Numbered from the stretch's first letter, positions 26,032 to 33,876 are shown. The stretch: DNA of 64,000 nucleotides from Aurantimonas aggregata (GCF_010500835.1 NZ_JAAAMJ010000020.1:1-64000); one strand, 5' to 3'. Notes: generated by a model from the sequence alone, not told the origin. Made by a program: numbers and translations.

Positions 26032-26282
26032 GCGCAAAGAAGCAGAGGCCCCAGCGGGGTGATCCAATCGCGAAGGATGCGAGCGAGAGGGACATCTCGG
26101 CCATCACCGGCATGTCGAGGCGCAAGATCTGGCAGGCGAAGAAGATCGCCGAAATCCCAGAGCATGAGTTCGAGCGGATGGTCGAGAGCGACGATCCACC
26201 GACTCAACCTTCTGGAGGTGGCTCACCAGCGAGCCAGGTCGAGCCGCCACGAGCAGAAGATCTGCCCGCATTGCGGAGGTGA
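26028..26282 (+). CDS. Early phage protein with possible HTH, 84 aa
   Basis: The 84-residue protein begins basic (MSAKKQRPQRGDPI). It then has SERDISAITGMSRRKIWQAKKIAEIPEHEF, which reads like a helix-turn-helix similar to short phage regulators. The C-terminal third is Pro/Gly-rich and disordered. CAGGAG precedes the ATG. It could be a regulator or a replication helper (inference). Confidence 0.5.
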   Translation: MSAKKQRPQRGDPIAKDASERDISAITGMSRRKIWQAKKIAEIPEHEFERMVESDDPPTQPSGGGSPASQVEPPRAEDLPALRR

Positions 26283-26285
26283 GCT

Positions 26286-26381
26286 ATGACCACCATCCCA
26301 GCCGGCGGCAGCACCGGCTACGATCACGAGCACAGTGCGGCGATCACTGAGGCCAATTCGATCAGAAGGAGATCGATGTGA
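26286..26381 (+). CDS. Very small early protein, 31 aa
   Basis: A 31-residue frame starts after a perfect GGAGGTGAG ribosome site and overlaps the next gene's GTG start by four bases (26378). It encodes a polar peptide (MTTIPAGGSTGYDHEHSAAI). The strong ribosome site is the main evidence. It may serve mainly to couple translation into the replication-like gene. Confidence 0.5.
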   Translation: MTTIPAGGSTGYDHEHSAAITEANSIRRRSM

Positions 26382-27136
26382 GATCGTTCGCCGCCATTCC
26401 GCCTGTCGTCTGGCAGATGGACATCAAGAAGCTCCGCGGCGACCCGACAGCGATCGCCGTCTACTACCACCTGACGACCAGTCCGCACTCGACAATGATC
26501 GGCATCTACGCGCTCGATCTGCACTACCTGTCGATCGATCTGGGGATACCCTTCGAAGGGGCTTCGAAGGGGCTTCGAAGGGTCATTGAGGAGGGTTTGG
26601 CTTCCTACGACGAAGAACACGAGATCGTCTGGGTGCACGAGATGGCGATCTCGCAGGTGGCGCCGAGACTGAGCCCGAAAGACAACCGCGTCTTGGCCGT
26701 CGCCAAGCAGCTCGCGCAACTTCCTATCTGTCAGATAACACTCGCTTTTTATGCCCGCTACCGGGACGTCTTCAACCTTCGTGATGCGCTCTGTCTGGAG
26801 GATTTCGAGCGGTCGTCGGGAAGGGGCTTCGAAGGGGCTTCGGAGGGCCTTCGAAGCAAGGAGAAGGAGAAGGAGAAGGACCAGGATCTAGGAGAAGGAC
26901 AAAACAAGATCCGCTTCGACGATGAAAGGTTAGTGCCTACGCGCGAGGCTTTCGACGCGCAGGAATTCGCGTTCGAGCCGAAGCCGTCGCTGGAGGAGAA
27001 CCGCAAGTTCCTCGTCCAGATGGGCGTACCTGCGCATCGAATGGAAACAGCCCTTCAGCGGCTGATCCGGGAAGCGCTGTTCCCCTGCGACATTGCCGAG
27101 TGGAAGACGGAGGTCCGCAATGGCCGAGCAGCTTGA
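26378..27136 (+). CDS. Replication-organizer-like phage protein
   Basis: The 252-residue protein starts at GTG with an AAGGAGA ribosome site. The N-terminal part (about 1-110) resembles phage replisome-organizer/DnaT-like proteins, with a winged-helix style arrangement (DPTAIAVYYHLTTSPHSTMIGIYALDLHYLSIDLG and MAISQVAPRLSPKDNRVL). The middle is low-complexity (KEKEKEKDQDLGEGQ). The C-terminal 60 residues are a helical domain. Two clusters of three 11-bp repeats lie inside the gene, as phage origins often lie inside the initiator gene. No helicase or primase motif is seen, so it would recruit host factors. Function is inferred. Confidence 0.6.
   Translation: MRSFAAIPPVVWQMDIKKLRGDPTAIAVYYHLTTSPHSTMIGIYALDLHYLSIDLGIPFEGASKGLRRVIEEGLASYDEEHEIVWVHEMAISQVAPRLSPKDNRVLAVAKQLAQLPICQITLAFYARYRDVFNLRDALCLEDFERSSGRGFEGASEGLRSKEKEKEKDQDLGEGQNKIRFDDERLVPTREAFDAQEFAFEPKPSLEENRKFLVQMGVPAHRMETALQRLIREALFPCDIAEWKTEVRNGRAA
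26551..26583 (+). repeat. Three tandem 11-bp iterons, cluster 1
   Basis: CTTCGAAGGGG is repeated three times at an exact 11-bp period (26551, 26562, 26573), the last with one change. Each contains TTCGAA, a 6-bp palindrome. They lie inside the replication-like gene, and the same repeat returns at 26827. 11 bp is one helical turn, so the sites face the same side of the DNA. Confidence 0.75.
26827..26858 (+). repeat. Three tandem 11-bp iterons, cluster 2
   Basis: The motif CTTCGAAGGGG recurs at 26827, 26838 (one change: TTCGGA) and 26849 (ending CTTCGAAGCAA), again at 11-bp period and 276 bp from cluster 1. A purine-only run of roughly 25 bases (aaggagaaggagaagg...) follows immediately. Iterons beside an A/G-rich tract resemble a phage replication origin. 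Confidence 0.7.
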
Positions 27137-27281
27137 TCTGTTCTCCTGGGCCGCGGCTCAACCGTCGAACGTGATCGACGCACTGCCGGCGCTGATCCGC
27201 AAGGCAGCGATGGAAACGGCCTACCGGATCCCACGACCGAAGGGTGACGGGGTCATCACCGAAATTCGGAGGATCGCATGA
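27120..27281 (+). CDS. Early phage protein, unknown, 53 aa
   Basis: A 53-residue frame with GGAGG before the ATG overlaps the preceding gene by 17 bases and ends where the next starts. It begins MAEQLDLFSWAAAQPSN. Similar LDLF stretches occur in other proteins of this operon end (29345). No known domain. Confidence 0.5.
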   Translation: MAEQLDLFSWAAAQPSNVIDALPALIRKAAMETAYRIPRPKGDGVITEIRRIA

Positions 27282-27709
27282 ACTCCCTCGTCCACATCGA
27301 GCCCGGCCAGTGGGTGCTGGCTTACAAGGAAGGATATGGTCCTTTCCCCGGCAGCGGCGAACTGCGCGAGGCGCTCGATCGCCTCGTCTATGAAGGATCG
27401 GGCTGGACCTGCCTCAACCGGCCGGCCGATCAGTTCGACGTCCTCCATGTCGCACGCGTCATGCCGAAGACGTTCACGGTCCTCGATGAGCCCGGCCGTC
27501 GCTTCCGCGATCAAGTGGTCGCCGCGGCGTCGACAGAGGGCGAGATCGTCGCGTTGCGCGACAAGCTCTTCGGCATCGGGGTCGCAGCCGATCGCGCGAT
27601 TGAGGAAGAGACGGCCCGGGTGATGGCCGAATTTGCTCGGAAGACCCGAGCCGATGGGCTGGCCAAGATCCACCGCGCTCTGCCGCACATTTTCGGGAGG
27701 GAAGCATGA
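27278..27709 (+). CDS. Early phage protein, unknown, 143 aa
   Basis: The 143-residue protein has a beta-rich N-terminus (HIEPGQWVLAYKEGYGPFPG) and a helical C-terminus (VVAAASTEGEIVALRDKLFGIGVAADRAIEEE). GGAGGA precedes the ATG. Coupled start and stop place it in the early operon. Function is unknown. Confidence 0.6.
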   Translation: MNSLVHIEPGQWVLAYKEGYGPFPGSGELREALDRLVYEGSGWTCLNRPADQFDVLHVARVMPKTFTVLDEPGRRFRDQVVAAASTEGEIVALRDKLFGIGVAADRAIEEETARVMAEFARKTRADGLAKIHRALPHIFGREA

Positions 27710-28485
27710 GCGCCTCGACCAACATGCCCGATCCTGGCGACGTGCCGGTCCTCGACTGGCTCGACGTCGATCTGCTCGACGTGGATCCTCTGTACCAGCG
27801 GCCGGAGGATGAAAAGCGGGTGGCGAAGATCGCCGAGGGCTTCCGCTGGGACCGGTTCGGCGCGCTCGTCGTCGCTCCAAAGGAGGGCGGCCGCTTCAGC
27901 ATCATCGACGGTCAGCACCGGGCGCGCGCCGCGCAGCTGCACCCGAGCGTCACTGTCGTGCCGGCGGTGATCATCACGGCCGACGGGGTGGCCGAGGAGG
28001 CGGCGAGCTTCGTCGGCATCAATGCGAAGCGGAAGAACACCAGCGCGCTCGAGCTGTTCTTCGCCCATCTCGCCACCGGCGACGAGGATGCGGAAACAGT
28101 TCGCCAGGTGTGCGAACGGGCCGGCATCAGGATCCCGAAGCACCCGCAGGTCTACAAGCCGGGTGACTGCATCGCCGTTGCCGCCATCCAAGCCATCATC
28201 GGCCGGCGGGGCGCCATGCGGGCCCGGCAGCTCCTCGAGATCCTCGCCAAGGCCGAACTGGCGCCGATCACCGCGACGCACATCAAGGCGGTGGAGCACC
28301 TGATGATGGCCGACGAGTTCTGCGGCGTCATCGATGGCGAGGACCTCACGGCGACAGTCCTCGCGATGGGTACCGCGGCCGACGCCGAAGCGAAGCGGTT
28401 TGCGGCGACCCACGGCTGCCCGGCGTGGAAGGGGCTCGCCTCGACGTGGTTCCAGCGGTGCAGGAAGCGGAGGAGGGCGGCATGA
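27706..28485 (+). CDS. ParB-like nuclease-fold phage protein
   Basis: The 259-residue protein carries the ParB/Srx N-terminal domain signature (LDWLDVDLLDVDPLYQRPEDEKRVAKIAEGF and FSIIDGQHRARAA). The DGQHR motif is typical of phage ParB-like proteins (some annotated as nucleases or DNA-binding). The C-terminal half is helical with two basic ends (RCRKRRRAA). It probably binds DNA in replication or regulation. A CTP- or nuclease-type activity cannot be told from sequence alone. It is translated from a GGGAGGGAA site. Confidence 0.8.
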   Translation: MSASTNMPDPGDVPVLDWLDVDLLDVDPLYQRPEDEKRVAKIAEGFRWDRFGALVVAPKEGGRFSIIDGQHRARAAQLHPSVTVVPAVIITADGVAEEAASFVGINAKRKNTSALELFFAHLATGDEDAETVRQVCERAGIRIPKHPQVYKPGDCIAVAAIQAIIGRRGAMRARQLLEILAKAELAPITATHIKAVEHLMMADEFCGVIDGEDLTATVLAMGTAADAEAKRFAATHGCPAWKGLASTWFQRCRKRRRAA

Positions 28486-29348
28486 CCTACCAGCTTCCTC
28501 AATCGCTCGTCGCGCTCCGCAGCAAGCTGGTCAGCCTCGGCGCCGACGTCACCGCGTTCAAATCCGAGCGCCAGGCGGCGTTCATGGCTCAGCAGCTGCT
28601 CGGCACCCGGCTCAAGTTCCCGCCGAAGGGCACGTCGTGCTTTACACTTCTGCAGCGGATGGAGAAGGCCGCAGCCGACGCCGCGAGCACATCGGGCAAG
28701 TCATCTGCCCGCTCAAATCGGACATCTCTGGTCACCAGCTCAAAGACCAAGCGCGGCAAGGTCTCTCGGCCGAAACCGCCGCGGCCCGTCGCCACCTCAG
28801 CAACGGACTTCGACACGGGCCTCGTCGTCTTCTGCGACGGCGGCTGTGAACCAAACCCGGGCTTTGGCGGCTGGAGCTTCGTCGTCTATCGCGACGATGT
28901 CGAGATCCACGCCCAGCACGGCGGCGCGGCCGGTACCACGAACAACGTCATGGAGATCACCGCCGCGCTGATGGCGCTGCGGTGGTTCGTGGAGCGCCGC
29001 ATCGTCGAGCCGGCCCGGCTGATCTGCGACAGCCAGTACGTCGTGAAGGGCTGCAACGACTGGCGGCACGGCTGGAAGAAGAAGGGCTGGCGCCGCGGTG
29101 TCGAGAAGGAGCTCGCCAACGTCGATCTGTGGCGGGAGCTCGACGTGGCTCTGACCCTGGTGCCGATCACGCTGGAATGGGTGAGGGGACACAACGGCAC
29201 CGCCGGCAACGAGCGCGCCGATGAACTGGCGGCGATCGGCCGGGACGGTGTCCTGGAGCAGGTCCTCGACGTGGAGCGAGACCGCGCTTCACTGGGATAT
29301 GCCTCCCGAATCCAGGATGAGATCGAACGGGAGAGGGAGGCCGGATGA
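28482..29348 (+). CDS. Phage RNase HI-like protein
   Basis: The 288-residue protein has an N-terminal unknown domain of about 100 residues, then a type 1 RNase H fold. The active-site set is complete: D119 (VVFCDGGCEPNPG), E158 (NNVMEITAAL), D183 (LICDSQYVVKG), H237 and D247 (VRGHNGTAGNERADELA). The enzyme would remove RNA primers or R-loops during phage replication. The N-terminus (TYQLPQSLVALRSKLVSLGADVTAF...) is not the usual hybrid-binding domain. The start overlaps the preceding stop. Confidence 0.9.
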   Translation: MTYQLPQSLVALRSKLVSLGADVTAFKSERQAAFMAQQLLGTRLKFPPKGTSCFTLLQRMEKAAADAASTSGKSSARSNRTSLVTSSKTKRGKVSRPKPPRPVATSATDFDTGLVVFCDGGCEPNPGFGGWSFVVYRDDVEIHAQHGGAAGTTNNVMEITAALMALRWFVERRIVEPARLICDSQYVVKGCNDWRHGWKKKGWRRGVEKELANVDLWRELDVALTLVPITLEWVRGHNGTAGNERADELAAIGRDGVLEQVLDVERDRASLGYASRIQDEIEREREAG

Positions 29349-29788
29349 CGAACACCGCTGTCCTCGCTCTCCTGTCAGAATACGGCATCGAGGTGATCGG
29401 GAAGTCCGCATACCCAAGACCGGGTCAAACTCGGGCACCGGAGACCGTGGGGCGCATCCTTCGGCGGTTCGGGGAGGATCACGTCCGGATGGTCCTGTCA
29501 ACGCTGGCGGAGACGGCAAACAACGGTCTGTGCATGGACGAGGTCGGCTTCTGGGCGGCTTCCGACATGATCCGGGCCTGCTCGTCCATCATCGAGAACG
29601 ACGCAACAGCATTCCTCGAGCTGTTCGACGCGACCCCGGTGGGTGAACTGCAGCTGGTGACCCGCGACCTATCCGGCATCGTGCACCAGCGGCCGGCACT
29701 AGTCGGGATGCTCTACGAACGGGCCTATCGGCGGTTTGGCCCGAACGCCGGACAATTGGACCTTCTCGACGATCGGAGACAAGCATGA
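29345..29788 (+). CDS. Early phage protein, unknown, 147 aa
   Basis: The 147-residue protein is mostly helical, with LCMDEVGFWAASDMIRACSSIIEND in the middle and QLDLLDDRRQA at the end. It resembles conserved hypothetical proteins of alphaproteobacterial phages by general style only. Coupled by ATGA overlaps on both sides. Function is unknown. Confidence 0.55.
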   Translation: MTNTAVLALLSEYGIEVIGKSAYPRPGQTRAPETVGRILRRFGEDHVRMVLSTLAETANNGLCMDEVGFWAASDMIRACSSIIENDATAFLELFDATPVGELQLVTRDLSGIVHQRPALVGMLYERAYRRFGPNAGQLDLLDDRRQA

Positions 29789-30483
29789 ACGAGGCAGAGA
29801 TCGCGGAACGGTTCATAGCCGCCGCGGAGACTAACCGGAAGCGCCAGGTGAAAGGGACGAAGCCGACGGAGTACGGCTCTGCCATGCCTGAATACGTCCG
29901 TACCCGCGCCGACATGAACGGCTGGGGCCGAAGCCACGGGGATCATCTGCTGCCCGGTGACGATCCGTTGGCAGAGGAGCGGCGGCGGTTCTGGGAAGGC
30001 GAGACCACCCGGCCAAGCGCGGCTGCCATCTCCTGCCTAGAGCAGTGCGAGCGCTGGACCGCAGTTCTCGTTTCCAGTCCCGACAATCGACGTGCGCTAT
30101 GGGCATGGGCCAAATCGAAGGCCGGCGGGCAGACCTTCGCGTCGTGGTGCTTCAAGGTAGAGGGCATCCATCCAGAGACCGGGCGGCGCCGAAAAGATCG
30201 GGCAATCTCGCAAATTGCATCGGCTTTAGGCGGCAACGTGTTGCAGCATAAGGAAATGCAGGGTTCAGGGGTGTTGTTCGAAGGGGCCATTTCGGCATAC
30301 TTTGCAGATACGGTCGAGGATGAAGCGCCCAAGGGGCCCAGAGACTTCTCCTGGCGATCCGACCCAGCACTCAGACCGGTCGACGATCCCGCAAATCGCG
30401 ATACGAGATGGGCAGAGCGTCAAACGGAGCGCCGCCGGCAAATGGCCGAGCGGCCCGATCTAAAAAGGGGCCGCTCAGCCTGA
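29785..30483 (+). CDS. Phage protein, DUF6362-like (putative)
   Basis: The 232-residue protein is charged, with AISCLEQCERWTAVLVSSPDNRRALWAWAKSKAGGQTFASWCFKVEGIH in the middle and then a QIASAL helix. It resembles DUF6362 proteins of rhizobial phages, often next to terminase or regulator genes (recognition moderate). A late-transcription or DNA-binding role is possible. It is the last gene before a bidirectional terminator. Confidence 0.6.
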   Translation: MNEAEIAERFIAAAETNRKRQVKGTKPTEYGSAMPEYVRTRADMNGWGRSHGDHLLPGDDPLAEERRRFWEGETTRPSAAAISCLEQCERWTAVLVSSPDNRRALWAWAKSKAGGQTFASWCFKVEGIHPETGRRRKDRAISQIASALGGNVLQHKEMQGSGVLFEGAISAYFADTVEDEAPKGPRDFSWRSDPALRPVDDPANRDTRWAERQTERRRQMAERPDLKRGRSA

Positions 30484-30494
30484 ACGGCCCCTTT
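30464..30494. terminator. Bidirectional terminator between early operon and cargo
   Basis: A perfect 10-bp stem (aaaggggccg / cggccccttt) with an 11-base loop contains the stop codon of the upstream gene. The T-rich tail (tttgggttt) on the + side and the A-rich flank on the other side would terminate both the rightward early operon and the leftward PRC-barrel gene. Confidence 0.8.
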
Positions 30495-30504
30495 GGGTTT
30501 CCCC

Positions 30505-31806
30505 TTAGAGCGTGCCGATTTCGACCTGCTCGTCGGCCGCATACTCCGGGGCCGATGATGCGTCGAACTCCGGCAGTGCCTCGATGTCTTCATCGGTCAT
30601 GCCGCGAAGGAGAAGCTCGTCGCCCCGCATGGACATGGCGTCCAACGGCAGTGCGACCTCACGCTCGCCAAGTCCGAGGAACCCACCTTCGGCCAGCACG
30701 GCGTAGATGCGCTGGTCGACGAACACCAGACGCTCGACCTCACCCAGGTCCTCGTCGGCGCCATTGACGACGTTGCGACCGATGATCTCGGATGCGGCGA
30801 CCTTCGTCGGCTCGCCGGCCTCCAGCGGTTCATCCCCGGCACGCAGGCTGGCGAACTGGTCCTGGCCCTGCGGCTGGCCGGTGGCAGCGGCGCCCTCCGT
30901 TGCGGCGCCACCCTCAGCGGCGGTAGCGCCCTGGGTTGCAGCGGCGCCCTGCGCTGCAGCAGCGTTTCCGTCCATCTTTTCCACCTGGATGTCCGGCTCG
31001 CCCGACTGAGTGTACTGGATGTTCGGCTCGCCGGTCTCGGAGAACTCGATCTTCGGCTCTGCCTGCTCGTAGCTGACAGCCGGCTGGCTTTCCTCGATGT
31101 TCACCGTAGCGCCGTCAGAATCGCCGCCTTCCTGGGTCACGATCGGCTGGCCCTGCTGAACTTGGATGTTCGCGGAGCCCTGCTCCTCGACATCCACCGT
31201 CGGCTCCTCGACCGCAATCTGCGGCTGGCCCTGCTCGACAGAGACTTTAGGCTGCGCCTGACTGACCGAGACCTGCGGCTCAGGTGTCGTGACGTTGACC
31301 TCGGGATCCGGCATGCGGACGATGATCTGCGGCTGCGGCTGATCGATCGTGATCGTCGGACGCGGCATCTCGACGCGAATGGTCGGCTGCTGCTGACGTA
31401 CGATGATTTCCGGCTGCGCCTGCTGGACCGACACCGTCGGATCTTCCTGACTGACGGAAACCTGCGGATCGGCCTGGTCGACGGTGACCGTCGGCTCAGG
31501 CTGCGTCACGACGATACGGCCACCGGTGGCGGATAGATCGGCGCCTTCATTTTCCTGAAGGGCACGTTCGGCTTCTGCAAGCCACGGGCCGCAAACGGCC
31601 GGATCGTCCTGCTCCACCACCTGCCGGGCACCGACGACGAATTCTTCGTTGAAGAGCTCGGCATTCTCATCGTTGAGGGTGCGGAGGTTTTCACAAGCCT
31701 CAACGTTAGCCTCGGTCTGCGCAGCATCCTGTGCATACGCGGACGCTACCAGTGCGGTCGTACCGAGCAGCGACGCCGCGATCACGGATGTAAAGCGATA
31801 GGACAT
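30505..31806 (-). CDS. Secreted beta-repeat and PRC-barrel protein, cargo gene
   Basis: A Sec signal peptide (MSYRFTSVIAASLLGTTALVASAYA) is followed by a 100-residue region with two Cys. Next come many short repeats of the type Q-P-x-I/V-x-V-x-x-x-x-P (for example PQIIVRMPDPEVNV and SVSQEDPTVSVQQ). Then there is an Ala/Gly linker and a C-terminal PRC-barrel domain (about residues 334-413, VAASEIIGRNVVNGADEDLGEVERLVFV). PRC barrels occur in photosynthetic and RNA-processing proteins and in periplasmic ones. The repeat strands could be a beta-helix-like spacer or cell-surface stalk. It is reversed against the phage late operon, has no phage function I know, and is a likely lysogenic-conversion gene. 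Confidence 0.8.
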   Translation of the reverse strand: MSYRFTSVIAASLLGTTALVASAYAQDAAQTEANVEACENLRTLNDENAELFNEEFVVGARQVVEQDDPAVCGPWLAEAERALQENEGADLSATGGRIVVTQPEPTVTVDQADPQVSVSQEDPTVSVQQAQPEIIVRQQQPTIRVEMPRPTITIDQPQPQIIVRMPDPEVNVTTPEPQVSVSQAQPKVSVEQGQPQIAVEEPTVDVEEQGSANIQVQQGQPIVTQEGGDSDGATVNIEESQPAVSYEQAEPKIEFSETGEPNIQYTQSGEPDIQVEKMDGNAAAAQGAAATQGATAAEGGAATEGAAATGQPQGQDQFASLRAGDEPLEAGEPTKVAASEIIGRNVVNGADEDLGEVERLVFVDQRIYAVLAEGGFLGLGEREVALPLDAMSMRGDELLLRGMTDEDIEALPEFDASSAPEYAADEQVEIGTL

Positions 31807-31993
31807 TTTCCTGATCCCTGTTGTTGTTGATGATGGTCGATAAAGAGGCGGTGCGGGAGACGGTTCCACAAAAAGCCGCAACTGGTTGAGCACCAACCGA
31901 TCGAATCGCCGGGCTGTTTGCCTCGCTGGCTCACGCTGGCGGTCGGTGGGACGACTGGCAGTTTCGAGGGGCAGCAAGCATGTCGCACGAGTA

Positions 31994-32048
31994 GGGAGCG
32001 GGTACGCCAGCTTTCGCGGCCCCACGGATTCGTCCCTTGCCCGCTCCC
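31994..32048. repeat. 9-bp inverted repeat, 37-base loop
   Basis: gggagcggg (31994-32002) and cccgctccc (32040-32048) form a perfect stem immediately after the leftward gene ending at 32052. It may be its terminator or a processing site. The surrounding 245 bases have no gene. Confidence 0.45.
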
Positions 32049-32051
32049 GTC

Positions 32052-32246
32052 CTAGTGCCTCATAGCTGCGGCTGCTCGTTTGGCACGATCGAGCCCGTTG
32101 AGCAGGCCGACAACCTCCTCAGCCTCTTCCATGTCCATCAGGATCATCACCTGGTCATTCACGACCGCGGGCAGGTCGGTGAAGATGTCGACGACGCTCC
32201 ATGTGCCGTCCGGATCCTTGCGAAGCGTGTAGCGATCGTCGGACAT
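32052..32246 (-). CDS. Small phage protein, 64 aa
   Basis: A 64-residue acidic protein starts MSDDRYTLRKDPDGTWSVVDIFTDLPAVVNDQVMI and ends LLNGLDRAKRAAAAMRH. It may adopt a small alpha/beta fold. A longer start adds 42 residues of poor composition. The gene is reversed relative to its neighbours and lies inside the prophage. Function is unknown. Confidence 0.6.
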   Translation of the reverse strand: MSDDRYTLRKDPDGTWSVVDIFTDLPAVVNDQVMILMDMEEAEEVVGLLNGLDRAKRAAAAMRH

Positions 32247-32310
32247 GGTTTTCGTCCATTGGATTCGTCGGCCTGGAATTAGGGCAGCCACAAGCGGGGA
32301 GCAGGACACA

Positions 32311-32721
32311 ATGCTAGCCCTGCACCTCGCCGGCTCCTCGATCGAGATGGAAGCCTCCGGGCTCACCACCACGCTCTTCGGCGACGGCAGCTTCGTGAAG
32401 GCATGGCCCGGCGATAGTGCCGAGGACCGCGCCCGCGCCGTCTCTCTCGGCTATGCGAAGGACGACGCGTCCCTGACATGGGATGACCTGGTGCAGATGA
32501 GCCGGGAGCACGAGGCAGGGCACGCTATCCTCGCCCATGTCCTCGGCCTACCGCATTCTCTGACGGTCAAGGGTGTCGCCGCCGGAGCTTACTGGCCGCA
32601 CTGGCAGGCTGAGGAGAGCGCGGTGCTTGGGCTGCAGCGATATGCGCGGCTGGCCGGTGTCGATCTAGTCGAGGTGGCGCGGCGGATACACGCTGGCGGG
32701 CTACCAATCCCAAGGCTGTAG
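32311..32721 (+). CDS. Small phage protein with HExxH motif
   Basis: The 136-residue protein contains REHEAGHAILAHVLG, an HExxH motif at residues 67-71 that in M-type peptidases binds catalytic zinc. The rest has no peptidase context, so it may be a coincidence or a small metalloprotease-like protein. GGACAC precedes the ATG. It sits between the reversed early cargo and the terminase region. Function is unknown. Confidence 0.5.
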   Translation: MLALHLAGSSIEMEASGLTTTLFGDGSFVKAWPGDSAEDRARAVSLGYAKDDASLTWDDLVQMSREHEAGHAILAHVLGLPHSLTVKGVAAGAYWPHWQAEESAVLGLQRYARLAGVDLVEVARRIHAGGLPIPRL

Positions 32722-32733
32722 CCCGCAGGGAGG

Positions 32734-33066
32734 TTATTTCCCGACTTTGCCGTCGGAAGATGGCGCAGACGCGGAATTGGGGTGGTCGGGCCATCCCAAA
32801 TTCTCTTTCTTCCAGCCGGCGTGCACAGCATGTGCCATGGTCTTGGTGCGGTTTCGGATTGATGAACTCGACGGCGCGAACCCTGGGTTGTCAAGGGTAG
32901 CCTTGTAGCCTTGGACATCCTCGTACTGCGCGCGATCGCGGAGCAACTCAAAGATGATCGCTTCCAGGTTTTCTACGCGGCGATGAAGCCAAGCGATGCG
33001 GAAGTCGCGCTTGTCGTCGCCGGTAGCCCCGTGAGGGGGCAGTTGCTTGTCCTCGAAGATGGCCAT
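32734..33066 (-). CDS. Small phage protein, 110 aa
   Basis: A 110-residue protein begins MAIFEDKQLPPHGATGDDKRDF and has a coiled-coil-like segment (AWLHRRVENLEAIIFELLRDRAQ). The end is basic and Lys/Trp-rich. It is reversed against the late genes. Composition is plausible but no family is recognised. Confidence 0.5.
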   Translation of the reverse strand: MAIFEDKQLPPHGATGDDKRDFRIAWLHRRVENLEAIIFELLRDRAQYEDVQGYKATLDNPGFAPSSSSIRNRTKTMAHAVHAGWKKENLGWPDHPNSASAPSSDGKVGK

Positions 33067-33104
33067 TATTCGATTCCTACCTCGTTTGCAGCGCGGAGGC
33101 TCGC

Positions 33105-33203
33105 ATGCCCTGCCGCCCCTGTGAAGTGCGCCTCCGCATTCGAGCCGAGGCCGAGGCGCGAGACGGCATCAAGGGCGTGCTGAAGGAGATCCGATGTCCC
33201 TGA
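33105..33203 (+). CDS. Very small phage protein, 32 aa
   Basis: A 32-residue frame starts five bases after GGAGG (33095-33099) and begins MPCRPCEVRLRI. It overlaps the start of the next gene by ten bases. The strong ribosome site and the position in the late operon support expression. The two CxxC-like cysteines could bind zinc. Confidence 0.5.
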   Translation: MPCRPCEVRLRIRAEAEARDGIKGVLKEIRCP

Positions 33204-33775
33204 TGCTCACCGTCCGCGGCAACGGTCTCCCGCGCCTAGAGGATGCCGTCGAAGCACTCGGCGAGAAGAAAGCCCGCAACGCCTACCGTCGCGCCATCAA
33301 CGAGGCCGGACGCGACACCAAGACACCAACCCAGCGTGCACTCGCCGAGCAGACGGGGCTGAAGGTTGGCGTTGCCCGGAAGGCGCTGAGGGTGAAGAAG
33401 GCCAGCGCATCCGATCTGCAATACGAGCTGCAGGGCAAGGGCGGCTTCATCCGGTTAAAGTACTTCGGCGCCAGAGAAACTCGTAGGGGTGTCAGCGCCG
33501 CTCCCTTCGGCCAGCGCCAGGTCTTAGCGCACACCTTCATCAAGGGCGGCCTGTTCCCTGGCCGCAAGGAGCTGGGCTTGGGCGGCCAGGTTTTCCGCCC
33601 GACCCGCGGCACACGATGGGGCCGAGACTTCGAAACGATGAAGTCAGACGTCCGGATCCCCGACGAGATGGTGAAGGGCGCGACAGCGGATGCGTTCCAG
33701 CGGATAGGCCAGGCCAAGCTGAGCGAGAAGGTCGCTCGGCACATCCGGCTCGTCACCAAGGGGGTGCTGACGTGA
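33194..33775 (+). CDS. Minor tail protein Z-like phage protein
   Basis: The 193-residue protein begins with a strongly basic helical half (KKARNAYRRAINEAGRDTKTPTQRALAEQTGLKVGVARKALRV), like the gpZ (PF06763) family of minor tail proteins. The C-terminal half has YFGARETRRGVSAAPFGQRQVLAHTF and is beta-rich. In lambda gpZ is a tail completion factor. Here it lies ahead of the terminase, which is unusual for lambda but common in mosaic phages. AAGGAGATCC precedes the ATG. Confidence 0.6.
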   Translation: MSLMLTVRGNGLPRLEDAVEALGEKKARNAYRRAINEAGRDTKTPTQRALAEQTGLKVGVARKALRVKKASASDLQYELQGKGGFIRLKYFGARETRRGVSAAPFGQRQVLAHTFIKGGLFPGRKELGLGGQVFRPTRGTRWGRDFETMKSDVRIPDEMVKGATADAFQRIGQAKLSEKVARHIRLVTKGVLT

Positions 33776-33876
33776 CCTGTGACGGGGTGGAGTGCAATGC
33801 AGCATACCCCCCCGGATCAGGGACCGTGCCCATCGAAAATGGCCCTATACGGCGGCGACCCGCCGAATTCGTCTAG
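33772..33876 (+). CDS. Possible tiny phage protein, 34 aa
   Basis: A GTG-started 34-residue frame overlaps the previous stop by four bases. It is Pro/Gly-rich (MTCDGVECNAAYPPGSGTVP) with two cysteines. Only the overlap arrangement supports it, so confidence is low. Confidence 0.3.
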   Translation: MTCDGVECNAAYPPGSGTVPIENGPIRRRPAEFV

